64,000 nucleotides of DNA. Origin: Lasiodiplodia sp. COLG20 (Eukaryota > Ascomycota > Dothideomycetes > Botryosphaeriales > Botryosphaeriaceae). Both the position numbers and the translations under genes were made by a program. The stretch spans positions 992,001 to 1,056,000 of the forward strand of contig VNWV01000002.1 in the NCBI GenBank assembly GCA_009801085.1, read 5' to 3'. The notes beneath the pieces were generated by a model, which saw nothing but the letters and a program-made list of their open reading frames with translations, was not told the DNA's origin and did no database searches. Shown piece by piece: positions 20,853 to 32,724 of this stretch (position 1 is the stretch's first letter; every line of letters begins with the position of its first letter).

Positions 20853-23122
20853 TCAGTTATCCTCTCCGCCACGCACTTCCTCTTTCAACATCTCCAAAGC
20901 CCGCTCATATTCGCTCGTCCTCTCCTGAGTCACTGCATCTTCAAGTTTCATCCTGTTCACCTTACGTCCCCCTCTTCTGATGCCTTCTCCTCTGGCTACG
21001 ACGTTCCAGAACCAGCCAGCCTCCGACTTTGTCAAAAACGTCCAGGCAACGCCGTACGCACCCGCTCTGGCGGTCCGACCTGCCCTGTGCACGTAGCTCG
21101 TGACACTGGTGGGAATGTCATAGTTCACTATATGTGCAAGGTTGGGCAGATCGAGACCTCGGGATGCACGGTCCGACGCGATCAAGATGCGTATTTTGTT
21201 GGCCCGGAAAGCGCGCAGAATCTTACGGGAAGCTGCCGTTGTTGATGACTTAGTAAGTGTCCCAATGACGCCGTCGTATGAAGGACAGAGAAGAGAAAGA
21301 AGCCGAGAAAGACGGTTCGCGTTTTCGTTGTTGTGCGTGAAAATCAAAACATTGGAGACCGGTTCTGCTGCAATGTTGCTGGTCTCCGTGGCAGGAGCTG
21401 CTGCTGTCTCTTCACCGACGGCGCCTGACGCCAAAGATGCGGACTCGGAAGATTCTGACGATTCCGAGTCTGATGAATCCTCTTCCGATTCAGACATATC
21501 TGAATCTGAATCTTCCGACTCCGATGAAACCGACGAGGAATCATCTGAAGACCCGGAGGATGAATCCGTATCTGAAGATGAGTCCGAGCTTTCGGACCCC
21601 GCCCGGTCATCCATTTGTGCGCTGTTTTGTACTGCAGGCGCCTCAAAGTCCCAGAGAATTTGAGTCTGCAGAAGATGCAGAAGAAACAGAGGTTTTTGGC
21701 TGCCGTCTCCGACGGGAATCGTGCATTCGTCCAATGTCGATGGCATATCGTACACTTCTCCTTGAGCTATTTGTCCGCCCGACCCTTCGGTTCCTTCGGC
21801 GATCACAAGCGTTGGTCTCCGCAGTTTGAGAGCACTGAGCTTGTTCAAATCTCGTGTCATGGTAGCGGATAGGATCACCTTCTTGACCAGTCTCTTCTGA
21901 GGAGCATACCACATGCTCGAGAAGATCCTCTCCCTGGCACTCATGTCTCCAAACGTATTTTCTTTCTCAAGAGCCTTCATCACTGTCTCCGCCCATCCTT
22001 GGAAGCTTTGATCGAGTAGCCGATCTGCTTCATCGATCACCAGCCAGTCCACATCATCCAGGTGGAAACCTTTCGTATTTTGTACGTGCTCGACAAGTCG
22101 GCCAGGAGTACAGATCAGAATGTCTACCTTAGACTCATATTGTGGGATGTGGCCGGGTAGTAGGTCCAGGACGTCTTCTGCATGATCGCTGTCTTGGCTC
22201 CAGCCATTAAGAAGCCAATCTTCAGCCTTCGCATACAGCTTTCTCCATGCCTCGGGATCGTATTTCTTTCCTTTTCTGACAAGCATATCCTGCTCAGCGG
22301 AAAAGGCGTGGTTGCCCATTGCTGTTCCGATTTTCAAGCCGCTGCCAACAGCGCAAAGTTCGGCCGCATCGCGTACCTGGCTCACTAGCTCGCGCGTGGG
22401 CACGACAACAATACCGCGCAGCTTGGTAACAACCCTGTGTCGCATATTCTCGATCATAGGCAGCAGATACGCCAGTGTCTTTCCAGAACCTGTCGCAGCC
22501 GATACGCATACATCTGCCACCCTGGCCGGCGCACCGGGGAGCAGCAGAGGCAATACAGCTGACTGGACTGCGAAGGCCTCATTGTAACCCTTGCTCTTGA
22601 GATGGCGGACTAATCTTGGGTCGATATTGAGCTCGTCGAAAGGCTTCGTTGCGTTTGTCGGTGCAGTAACAGGGTCGGTGAGCCAGGACGGTAGCGATGA
22701 GAACTTGGGTTCGTATGGGCCTTCGGGGACGGACTCGGGCTGAGGCAGAGGCACCAAGTCTGCCAGATGTTAGCGCCAGTATTTGCAATGCCTGAGAGTC
22801 GTAACTTGCCGTGCAGTTCTGGTTCCTCATCAAGTTCGTTTTCCTCATCCGGCTGCTCTCTGGCCTTCAACCTTACGGCTATCTTGGTAGAGTTCGCGAA
22901 CTTGGACAGCACCGATCTATGCTTTTTGAGCGCAGCATCATCCGCGTTGCCGGCCGCGTCATTGGCGTCGGTTCTCTTCCGCTTGTTCGAACGTTTCTCT
23001 CTCTTTTCTGGCGCAAGGTCGGGCGACGATGGTGGGGGTGGGGAGGCTTTTTTCGGGGTGACCGGCGAGGAGGCGGTCGACGCTTTCGGAGGCACGTAGC
23101 GGGCGTAGAAGGGGCCCGGCAT
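20853..23122 (-). CDS. DBP6: ATP-dependent RNA helicase Dbp6 (DDX51-type)
   Basis: Nucleolar DEAD-box helicase needed for 60S ribosomal subunit assembly. Exons 23122-22810 and 22759-20853 give 739 residues. The N-terminal 100 residues are Pro-rich then basic (KREKRSNKRKRTD), a likely nuclear/nucleolar signal. Helicase motifs: AVQSAVLPLLL (Q-like), AATGSGKT (Lys198), PTRELVSQV, TPGRL, VIDEAD (347-350), SAT (402-404), LIFTHN, ASDRASRGLD and HRAGRTARAG near 662. An acidic Ser/Asp/Glu insert spans about 492-545. The single intron (22809-22760, 50 nt) must use a GC donor (GCAAGT), because only this keeps frame and no nearby GT does. It shares a 303-bp divergent promoter with Gpi3. The subfamily call rests on the layout with insert and on the HLKSKGY region. 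Confidence 0.9.
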
Positions 23123-23425
23123 CGCTCTGTGATTGGCGTTGATGAGGAGTGAAGGTCTTGAGCCAAAATAATTGTCGGAGCGGACCCTCGTCCAGACCCA
23201 CTGCGCCGGCAGTCGCATAAAGCTTGGCACGCCCGCGCGGCCGGAGCTCCAATGTGCGCCCGCCGACACGGAGCTACCCTCACCATCCCCAAGCTTCCTC
23301 TTCTGCGCTCCGGCTCTCGCAGCTGCCCCCGCCCCAGGCCGTCTGCCAATCCCAATCCATTTTGCGATGCATATTTGGTCTCTGCGGCTTTCTGTTACCG
23401 CTTGTAACGGAAGAAAACCATCAAG
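23123..23425. promoter_or_regulatory. bidirectional promoter between Dbp6 and Gpi3
   Basis: Only 303 bp separate the two start codons (23122 on minus, 23426 on plus), so both genes must share this promoter region. No specific motif is claimed. Confidence 0.7.
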
Positions 23426-25156
23426 ATGCCGTATAATATCGCGTTCGTACTCCTTGTTCGCTGCGCGCGCGTTGGCTAACAACTCGCAGGATGATCAGCG
23501 ATTTCTTCTTCCCCCAACCTGGTATGTCGCTTCACTCAGGTCGCATAGCGCCACTCTGACGGGACTGCAGGCGGTGTTGAGAGTCACATTTACCAGCTAT
23601 CGACCGTATGCAAACAACGCGCCTTACTTCGAATCCTCTCCGCTGATTCTTCTCCGTAGAAGCTCATAGACAGGGGCCACAAAGTCATAATTATCACACA
23701 CGGCTACGAGGGTCGTCGGGGCGTGCGCTACCTTACCAATGGGTTGAAAGTCTATCATGTGCCCTTCTTCGTCATCTACCGCGAAACAACATTTCCAACC
23801 GTCTTCTCGTTCTTCCCCATCTTCCGCAACATCGTTATCCGGGAGAAAATTGAGATAGTACACGGCCATGCAAGTCTTAGCAGCTTGTGTCATGAAGCCA
23901 TTCTTCATGCGAGGACAATGGGATTGAGGACTGTTTTTACGGATCACTCTCTTTTTGGGTTCGCTGATGCTGCGAGCATCTTGACCAACAAGCTGCTGAA
24001 ATTCACTTTGAGTGACGTTGACCACGTTATCTGCGTTAGCCATACTTGGTATGCCATCTTGACCACAAGGGTCCTGCACGCAACTAGCTAATACAGATGC
24101 AGCAAGGAAAACACTGTCCTTCGAGCTTCACTGGATCCGCTTATGGTGTCAGTCATTCCCAATGCCGTGGTTGCCGAAAACTTCCGACCAAAAGGGTACA
24201 AGGAACTAGAGGATGGTTCCGTTGCTTCTCCGGACCGTCGGTCTTCACTCGCGAACCAGACCATCGGCCCCAACGACACCATAACTATCGTGGTTATCTC
24301 GCGCCTGTTCTACAACAAGGGCACAGATTTACTCATTGCGGCCATTCCAAGGATTCTAGCTGCGCACCCAAATGTCAAGTTCATCATCGCTGGTTCAGGA
24401 CCCAAAGCCATCGACCTTGAGCAAATGCTGGAACGGAATGTGCTACAAGATCGGGTTGAACTCTTGGGACCGGTCCGGCACGAAGAAGTCCGGGATGTCA
24501 TGATCCGTGGCCACATCTATCTCCACCCCAGCTTGACAGAAGCGTTCGGCACCGTTATCGTGGAAGCCGCCAGTTGCGGTCTTTATGTTGTCTGCACTCG
24601 TGTTGGTGGTATACCGGAAGTACTCCCTGCACATATGACAACATTCGCCAAACCGGAAGAGGATGATCTCGTGGATGCTACAGGAAGAGCAATCACGGCT
24701 CTCCGTGCCAACAGGATTCATACGACGCGGTTCCACGAACAAGTCAAGATGATGTATTCTTGGACCGACGTAGCGGAGCGCACCGAAAGAGTTTACAACG
24801 GCATTTCCGGTGTCCTTAGCGAGGAGGAATTCTATGGCTATTCTAGTAGCGGATGGGGGGCCACACGTGGTCGCGCCGGCGTGCAGAGCTTCGCGCTTAT
24901 CGACCGGCTAAAACGATACTATGGCTGTGGTATCTGGGCTGGTAAGCTCTTCTGCCTTTGCGTTATCATCGACTACCTTATCTTTGTTCTCTTGGAATTC
25001 TTCTATCCACGAGAACGTATCGACATCTGTCGAGACTGGCCGAGAAAGATAGCCGCAGCTCAAATCCAAGCTAAGGCTGAGCATGCATCTGAGGAGAGGG
25101 TCAGCGTGACTCGGACCAGAAGCGTTCGAAGCCGCGACAAGAGGCGGGAGGTGTGA
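23426..25156 (+). CDS. GPI3: GPI-GlcNAc transferase catalytic subunit Gpi3/PIG-A
   Basis: Transfers GlcNAc from UDP-GlcNAc to phosphatidylinositol, the first step of GPI-anchor synthesis; ER membrane, cytosolic face. Exons 23426-23442 (17 nt), 23490-23521, 23571-23605, 23660-24048 and 24103-25156 give 508 residues. The N-terminus reads [22 protein letters not shown], the PIG-A signature. The GT4 core shows [13 protein letters not shown] and the E-X7-E motif EAFGTVIVE (Glu304, Glu312), then [10 protein letters not shown] single membrane segment lies near 439-459 ([19 protein letters not shown]), followed by a basic tail. Intron 1 has a weak GTTCGT donor. The last intron must use the AG at 24102; the AG six bases earlier would create an immediate stop. 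Divergent partner of Dbp6. Identity is certain. Confidence 0.96.
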
Positions 25157-26324
25157 GGTGGCTGATGCCACTTCACTTGAGACACGGCGTTTGAGAGCAA
25201 AGGACTTGCGTCTCTTGGAGATGAACACACCATCTCAATGTTGCCCGATGGCCCGTCAGATCAGCATTACATCGGTGCTTGTGTTGAAGCGTCTTCGCCA
25301 CCAACCATGACTTCAGCACGTACCCATCCTCGGTTGACTTGAACCATCCGAATACGTGCATAGGCGTACCTTGCGGACAACACAACTAAAGCCACTCGGC
25401 GCTTAGGCGATGCAACCCAGCTTACGCGCATCGGGGATTTTGCCCTGGATAAATGCACTACAGAGGGTGATTGTTGTTTCCCCCTTGTGGGCCTTGGTCT
25501 GCATAGGCACATGACCGAACCAAAGGATGATTGCAACGTCAGCATGGCGCCTGATCTCTCGAATCTGTTACTGCTCACATCTCAAGGTTTCTATACTTGG
25601 GTATCGGTTAGCGCTTGCGGCCGGCCCCACCCTTATGTTTTCAAACATGCTCCTGCTGCACTCGCGGAGATAGTTGATACGGGCCTGACATGTCCGAGCG
25701 GAAAACCGAAGGCGCTTCGAACAACAGCCTCGACTTGGTCGAAACATTCTACGTTTCTTCCTCTGACAAGGTCCACGTACTATCCGCTCAGAATAACTGT
25801 GTCCTCATGCGGGCGCTTAGAGAGACGATGCTGTTTCCATTCCATGTCGCCGCTGGTCATGGAATCATGAGGATTGAAGCAAATTTTTGAGAATATTGTT
25901 TCCAATTTTTTATTTGCCGCACCAAATTACCATTTTTTACTCCCCCAAAATTCCTTTCTTGTCTTCAACTCCTCTCATGTCATGCTGCCCTTTCGGGTCC
26001 AGAACGCTTATCTAAGCTGTTTGCCCAAGCCAACGAACGTATTCTCTCTCTCAAAAAAAAAAAAAAGTCAGAAAATGAATCAGAAGAAAGCAAGAACCCT
26101 TCCCAAAGTTATAGGTATCTAACGCCGAAGAAGAGAAGTAAAAACAAAGTAGCCCAGAGGTATCCTTTCGGACTGAAGCCCGCCTAAAAACGCCGGAGGA
26201 AGTGCTTCGAGAGGCTTGAACGACTGTCAAGAAGGTATTTCCCAAGAAGAATAATTTAATAAGAATCGAAGACACTTCGTTTCTCATGTCTCATCCCAAC
26301 ATCTCTCATTTCTTTTTTCCCCCT
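25157..26324. other. convergent intergenic region with A14 run
   Basis: 1.17 kb between the stops of Gpi3 (+) and the DUF3455 gene (-). It is AT-richer from about 25880 onward and contains an uninterrupted run of 14 A at 26053-26066. Presumed 3' untranslated regions. No gene seen. Confidence 0.6.
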
Positions 26325-27313
26325 TCACATGCCATCAGGCGTGCCGGCGACGGCGCCGTTCAGGTAGCCATCCTTACCGGGCTCGGTCCAGAACCAGTAA
26401 GTGGCGGCGTACTCGACAGTGAAGTCACCGTCAATGCCCTCGCAGGTCTTGGGGGGCTGGCCGCCGGCAGTGTTGAGGCGGTAGACCTCCTTCCAGGTGT
26501 AGCCGGTGCTGTCCTGGACGGCGTCGAGCTTGAGCCACGGAACGTCGCCGTTGTCAGTGCCCTGGGTGCCGGCGGCGTAGTTGGACTTGACGGACGAGGA
26601 CGAGTTGGCGGCGGGAGCGCTGGCGGACGAGTCCTTCTTGCAGGCGACGGTACCGTAGCTGTGCTGGTCGGTGTCGAGGTCGAAGAAGGGGGTCGTGTCG
26701 TCGAGGAAGAAGTGGTGGCCCGACAGGAGGATGTCGTAGGCGGCCAGGGCCGTCTGGGCCGAGGGGATGTCGTAGGCCAGCGCGATCGACGGCGTGTCGT
26801 AGAGCAGGTCTGGGGTACGCGCGGCTTGGCAGGTCGCGTTGAAGAGGGTGGCGACGGCGCCCTTGGCCGTGGGTGCCGATGACGCAGAGGCGCCGGCGCA
26901 CGTGTAGTTCTGCGTGCCCCGACCGACAGCGACGTGGGAGAGGATAAGGCCATCGGCCGGGGAGGGGAGTGGCGATGGGCTAGGGGCTTGGTCTGTTGGG
27001 GACAAGTGAGGTCAGCGTGGCTGCTTCTTAGTGTCATGTTGGAACTGGGGTAGGGATAGGCAGTTGCGGGAGCCACACGGATGTACGTGAGATGCGGAGG
27101 TGGATGCTTACCGAGAGGCATGGTGACGGAGCTCAGGTCGCAGTTGCCGGCCTGGCGCCAGACGTTCGATATTGTGCTGGTGATGTAGTTGGAGCCGCCC
27201 TGGTCCTCCGAGGCCGTGTCATCTCGCCGTTGGATGTTCTGCTGGGTGGGTGCGGCGAGGATGTAGGAGGGCGTCAGAGCGACGAGGAGTGCTACTGCGG
27301 GCGAGAAATGCAT
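26325..27313 (-). CDS. secreted DUF3455 family protein
   Basis: Function unknown; fungal secreted proteins with the DUF3455 domain are common and uncharacterised. Exons 27313-27112 and 26992-26325 (intron 119 nt) give 289 residues. The start (MHFSPAVALLVALTPSYILAA) is a signal peptide with a cleavage-like APT. A Pro-rich linker SPSPLPSP precedes the domain, which shows VAVGRGTQNYTC, Cys pairs (YTC, ATC, VAC, KTC), GHHFFLD, a DTDQHSYGTVACKKD region and WLKLDAVQ. It ends with a Trp-rich strand (ATYWFWTEPGKDG). The domain name is from recognition of the repeated motif order. No membrane anchor is seen. Confidence 0.82.
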
Positions 27314-30042
27314 GGCTGGTGGTTGTTTGGCGGAGAAGAGATGGTTGATTTGGAGAAGAGGCGTCGCGGGCAAGAGCTGCAGTAGTAGAAGCAGGAATGG
27401 ACAAAGCAGCGAACCACGTCCCGGGCGGTAGTGTCGTGGAGTGGAGTCGAGATCGTTTCTTCGGGTCGAGGCTGTCGTGCTTTCAATGGACCATGATGCT
27501 CGGGACGTTGAATTTCTTATATGCAAAGCATGCGCCGGTACAACGTGGCCGGGGGCCCTGTCAGCCATCTGAAATGTGGGCAGCGCGTAGGCTGTACCTC
27601 GAAATAGGACGGCCGGGGTGGGCTGACGCGTGATTGGCCTGGGGCTGCCGTCGAGCGGCTCTAGGATGGCCCTTGCGCAATTGGCGGTTCTGGGGCAGCG
27701 AGGATCTGAGCCAAGCTTTTCCTAGCTCCCGCCTCTGAGGAGGGCTATTCTTGGGCGCCGCTGCTTCTCGGCTTCTTCCTCTTCCGCACGCTCGCGTGAG
27801 AATCCTCCCGGTACCAGCCACAGTTGCGAGGCTTAACGGCGCTGGCTGAGCGCTGAGAAGACGCTGTTGCGGACTGTACTCGTTCCGCTTTTGGCATGTC
27901 CTGTCGTTAGGGCCCGCTACTGCTCACGTCCGCCTGAGCGACACTGCTAGCCGACCACGCAGCCAGCAATCTAAACGACGGCCACCCCGGCCGCAGGGTG
28001 CAGAGCCGCCTGTACCACGTCGAGTCGCGTCGTAAATCCGGGAGAGCGCCATCTTGGGATCTGTTGGCAGCCGGGCAGCCGGCGTCCAATCAACCGCCGC
28101 CCGTGGCCTGTTTTCTAAGCGTCTACGCGCCGTCTGCGACCGGGGTCAGCAGCAGCCGACCTAAATTTCCCCACCGCAATTTACAGGTAAATGCCGCATT
28201 CCGCCAGCTATTTGTAGCACTCGCCGCCCGTTGAGCCCCATAATTTCCTGTTCCAGGACTAGTCGCGGGCTAATTAGCTGCCATTCGGCCTCGCTTGGTC
28301 GCATGTGCGTCTGCCATGTTGGACGAACGGGCAACGCAGTGCCAATCAGATCCCTACAGCAGATCCTCGATGCATGCTTGCGTGTTTCAGTGGAGAAGCC
28401 GGCGTCCAGAGCGACTGGTGGAAAGACGCTTGTTTTGCCCTGTGCTCGCGCGCCGCAACGCACCCTCGCCGCTTGCTTGCATATCCACGGCCCTTGCTAG
28501 CCATCTGTTCGGCTGGTGTGGAGTAAATTGGTTGGCTAGCTTCTAAAGGACAAGAGCATGGATGCATCTTGCCGCCGTGGTGGACCTCATCTATTTTGTC
28601 GGATACGTCAACCGTGCCGATTCCGTTCTGCTGGCTGATGACTACATGACAGCCTTCCTTCATGTATGCGGTTGATTCCGGAAGCATTGCAAAGCACGAA
28701 GGATTCCTCTCCAGAGAGTTGAGCCCTCCTCTCACGAGATATTCGAATAGAAACCATGGCATCTGTAGCCGGATCCGCCACAAATTACTGGTGGCCCGCC
28801 TCGCTTCGAAGGCTAACACGGAAATTGAAAGCTCGACCAATGTGCGCCACCCACCTGTACTGTCTTCTTCCCCGCTTCTTGCCACGCTTTGTGGCTTACA
28901 TACCCGCCCTCGTCCTGATGTCTCGGCGATTACGCCTGGGCTCGGCAGCAGTGTTGGCCGGCGCCTGCACGCCTTGGGCTCTTCGCCGCCATGATGAACA
29001 AGGGCGGCAAGCGGACAGGTGTAGCCATGGCGAGGCGGATTAGCGAAGGCCGCGTGTTCATCTTTTCGTCATTGGCCCGGTTCCGTCCTTGGCTTGTAGG
29101 TGGATGCTGATGGGAAAGTCGGTGATGTTGGCGGGTGCCGGTCAATTTTTTTCAATAGGGTGGAGGAGACCATGCTGTGGAGCCAAGGTGGACGTGAGGT
29201 CAGAGGTGGCTTTTGAATCATGTTCATCGCGCAGACTGCGATAGAAAACACCACTTCGTTCTGTCCAAAGAGCGACGGATGCGAATTAGCAGGTGGCCTC
29301 GAAGCCACCAACAAAAAGTTTTTTCTGCTAGTCAGGCTTATGGCTCGTGGGATCTGCGGATTATTTCCGATTGCTCTGTGTAGGGCGAAAGCATGCAGTA
29401 AGATGTGGCTGTAGGATTCCTTCTCTAGTCAGCACGATCTGGAGCGGGGCTTCAACGTTCCCATGACGATTCTGGATATCTCTGTGTGGATCCGCAGACT
29501 CACAAGACTGATGCCCAGAGATTTAGACACAATTAGATTGCCGATGCCGAGCATGAATGATCTACCGGTTCCGCCCAGCTCCGCAAGGATGCCGGGAAAA
29601 CACATGCGCTCTTGGCCTCGCCGATACCCATTGGTCGGCTCTCTAGCCGCCTGTCCCCCCGGCTTCCCCACCGTCATGATTCTGGAAGGCTTGCCGTGTA
29701 GCCAAAAATGGCCATGAAAGAAATTTGACGTTGAAGAAATTTGCTGTCTTTCGTCAAACATGGCGCCATGCCCGGTAGCCGCCTACGACCTTGCCGCCGT
29801 TGTTCGGCCTACCACGCTACTAATTATACAAGAATTAATGTCTGCCAGCGCCTCACTGCCGAGTGGCTTGGTGAGCGCCTGCCAGTGTTCCTCATCATTG
29901 CGCTGCCATTGCTCCGAAGACGAGCTCCTGTTCGTCGATGAGGCATTGCACGTGTCGGAGCAGGTCGGTGGGTGTATTGCTTGCGCGGCTGCGTAAATTT
30001 GCAGTGGTCTTCAGCTTCCTCTCTTGGTACAACACCTCCCAT
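27314..30042. other. 2.7-kb intergenic region, longest in the window
   Basis: Between the start of the DUF3455 gene (-) and the end of the golgin gene (-). Open frames are short, overlapping and without family motifs. Base composition is mixed, with CT-rich and GC-rich patches. I see no tandem repeat, transposon terminal repeat or tRNA. It holds the DUF3455 promoter near 27314 and the golgin 3' flank near 30042. Confidence 0.5.
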
Positions 30043-32430
30043 TTACGTATCCTGGAACCCTTCTTGTTGCCAATTACCTCTCTCATGGCCATCGCCACCG
30101 GCGAGCGGCCCACCAGCAGCAGCTCCAGCAGCCGCCGCCGAGCCGCTGTTGCTTAAGCTAATCGTCTCCTCGACCGGACCCGAGGCCCCCGACAAGAGCA
30201 TCCAGAACACCAGGAGGTGCAGCACCACGCAATACGCCGCGAACATGTTTCTGCTAGTCCTCGTCGCAAGCACCATTTTGGTGATTCGAAACACGAACCG
30301 CTCGGGAAGGCTCATGCGCTTGAACGCGCGTGCGGATTCGCGTCCGCGGAAAGCCGCAAATGGTGAAATGTTTTGCTCGTATGCCGAGCGGTAACGATCC
30401 AGGTTTGATGACGCGTCCGAGGTCACCTGGATAGTTGATGGGTTTGTGCTCGATGAGTAGGCCGACGCGTGGCCGCGATTGTACGTCGACACATAGCGAG
30501 TCTTTTCGTACAAGTTCAGATTGTCCTTCTGCAAGGAGGCAACCTCGGACCTCAGCGAAGAGACATTCTGATAAGCCTTCTGCAGTTCGGCTTCGAGCTC
30601 GGCGTTCTTCTTCTTGAAGCGGTCTCTTTGAGCCGTGACCATAGGGAGGATTCCAGAGCCGCCTCCCACAGGCTCGCCTGACCTGATGGCCTCTAGCGTG
30701 CTTGGGCTGCCATCCCTAGGATTGAATCCAGAGATAATGGATGAAGTTGGAGATGTACGCCCTCCTTTTCTTCCTGGAAAAGATGATTGGGGGTACCTCG
30801 ATGTGTATGTTCCTGCAACAGACATTGCCGAGGAATCAAAAGCGTTTGAGGCTTCCTGCTGCACCTTCATGAGATCATTCTCCAACGTCTGTGCTAGGTT
30901 CTGCGACTTTTCCAACTCCATGTTGGTGTTCGACAGCTCTTCTTGTAGCTGCTCCAACCGCGACTGGAGATCTTGGTGGGACACGCGAAGTACTGTCAGC
31001 TCATCACTAAGCTTCTTGTTTCGTGCAAGCAGGAGCTGCTCCAGAGTCTCTCCTTTACTCTGAGAGCTCGTTCCCCCCTCGGCGGCAGTGTCGGCTGCAG
31101 CGTCTGCATCGTCATCTTCTCCAGTTGCGAACTCGATCGACTAGAGAACTTCAGTACCACTCACTGACCGGTGCTGGAACCTTGCTTACCTTCAAAACCT
31201 CGAGTTCGCGCTTCACGTTCTCGTAGTCTCCCCAGCTATTCACCTTCTCCCGCAGAGCATCCCGATCTTGCTTCAAGGACGCCAGTTCCTTCTCTAGCTT
31301 TCGCGCCTCCGCCTCTTGGTTCCTCCTCTCAGAGTCCTTCTCGTAGCGAGCAGCATCGAGTTTCCGCAAGAGAGACTGGTTCTCAGATTGCAGCCTCCTG
31401 AAAGTCGGGTCGTCTTCAACTGGTACGGAGGCCTGGGTGTTTGCGCTCGAAGCAGATTGGGCGAGTTCGAGCCGAAGCTGCTCGTTTCTTGCCTCAACCT
31501 CTGCAAGACGTGTGTTCGCCCTATCTAGCTCGGAGCTCACGATCTCAAGCTCAGCGGCTGTAGCCCCGCTGCGTCCCTTGTCGTCTTCGTCGTCTTCGCC
31601 CTTGCCCAGACGCTGCGAAACCTCGTAGCTGGCCTTGAGCTCCTTCAAGAGCCGGTCCTGATTTTCCACTTTCTCCTCCAGCGATTTTTCTTTAGCTTCC
31701 CAGTTGTCTTGCTTCTCGGTAAGGACGGCAGACCATGATGCCTCGACATCTTTGATCTTAGCATCCCGTGTCTCTTCCAAACTCTTCCTTGCGCTGAGCT
31801 CGTCCTCAAGCTTCTTCTCTGTGCTCTCCAGTTGAGTTGTCAGCTGCGAGACTGTCTTCTGCAGCCGTTCATTATCCTCGGTAAGCTTGGGGACGGTCTC
31901 TTCTGCGGTTACGAGTGAATCGACGGAGGCCTCGAGGAGCGGATACGGGTCTGGCGCTTCAGAGAGGGGGGTATAGGCCTTGAAAAAGGCAGCGTTGATT
32001 GACTTTGACTGGTTCGTCAGGACGTCGATAAAGTTCTGGTAGGCTGCACAGGTTCAGCAGCTGGTTCACATAAGAGAGCAATGGACAGACATTTCAGTAA
32101 TCCCTTGATCTCAGCAAGCTTGCTCTGGTCATCGAGCTTCCTGAAGTCCTTGGTCTTCTGAGCGAGATCCTTGCGCTGCGTGACAGCGTCGCGCTGGTGT
32201 TCAACGAGTTCTTCGGCAGCCGAATCCAGCGCAGGCATCAACTCGGCAAGATTCACATCTGGGAACGGCAATCAGACTCAATCCAAGCTGGACAGGGGGG
32301 CGAGAAGCGCACTTCGCCATGCGGCAATGGCCTGCTGGAACTTGTTCTCGTTTACGGTAGCATCGGGCTTTTCGAGCTTGCTCTGCGGCGCAGAGCTCGG
32401 AGGGTCGGTAGGCGTCGCGGCAGCATCCAT
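30043..32430 (-). CDS. COY1: Golgi golgin CASP (Coy1-type)
   Basis: Tail-anchored coiled-coil protein of Golgi membranes acting in intra-Golgi retrograde transport. Exons 32430-32313, 32258-32091, 32043-31190 and 31140-30043 give 745 residues. It opens with a short disordered stretch, then AWRNVNLAELMP, typical of CASP, and long heptad coiled coil through residues about 60-600 (for example ELEVLK, LEQLLLARNKKLSDEL, RDRFKKKNAELEAELQKAY). The CASP C-terminal domain includes LNLYEKTRYV, a conserved Arg-rich RFVFRITKMVLATRTSRN and one membrane segment at about 679-698 (MFAAYCVVLHLLVFWMLLSG) near the C-terminus. Introns are 47-54 nt. Divergent from Vps3 by 294 bp. Confident. Confidence 0.93.
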
Positions 32431-32724
32431 AGCTCACCGATAGCGAGGACGGGGCAGAAGCGCAGAGTGCGGGGGCTCAGTGGCAGTATTTTCGGGGACC
32501 CGCGCGGCGAGGCATCAATCCGTGGGTGGAGCGCGGGTTTTGCAGGTCCAGAGAAGGTGGAACGGGCGAGGTGTCATCGTGCGCGGTCCACGAAGCTCGA
32601 GCACGGCCGATCTGCCAGGCACCTGCACCGCGCCCGCCGCTCCGCCAGTCCCAAGCACCACCACGCCATCTACACCATGGCCACGCGTGCGCCCTAGCGA
32701 TGGCAATTGCAATGCACGCGCACC
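32431..32724. promoter_or_regulatory. bidirectional promoter between CASP and Vps3
   Basis: 294 bp separate the two start codons (32430 on minus, 32725 on plus). GC-rich, with one ACGCGT at about 32685. Both genes belong to membrane traffic, so co-expression is plausible but not shown. Confidence 0.6.

Noticed and set aside
26053..26066. A14 run as a retrotransposon tail
   Set aside because: No target-site duplication or element body is visible next to it. A simple homopolymer in a 3' flank is enough.
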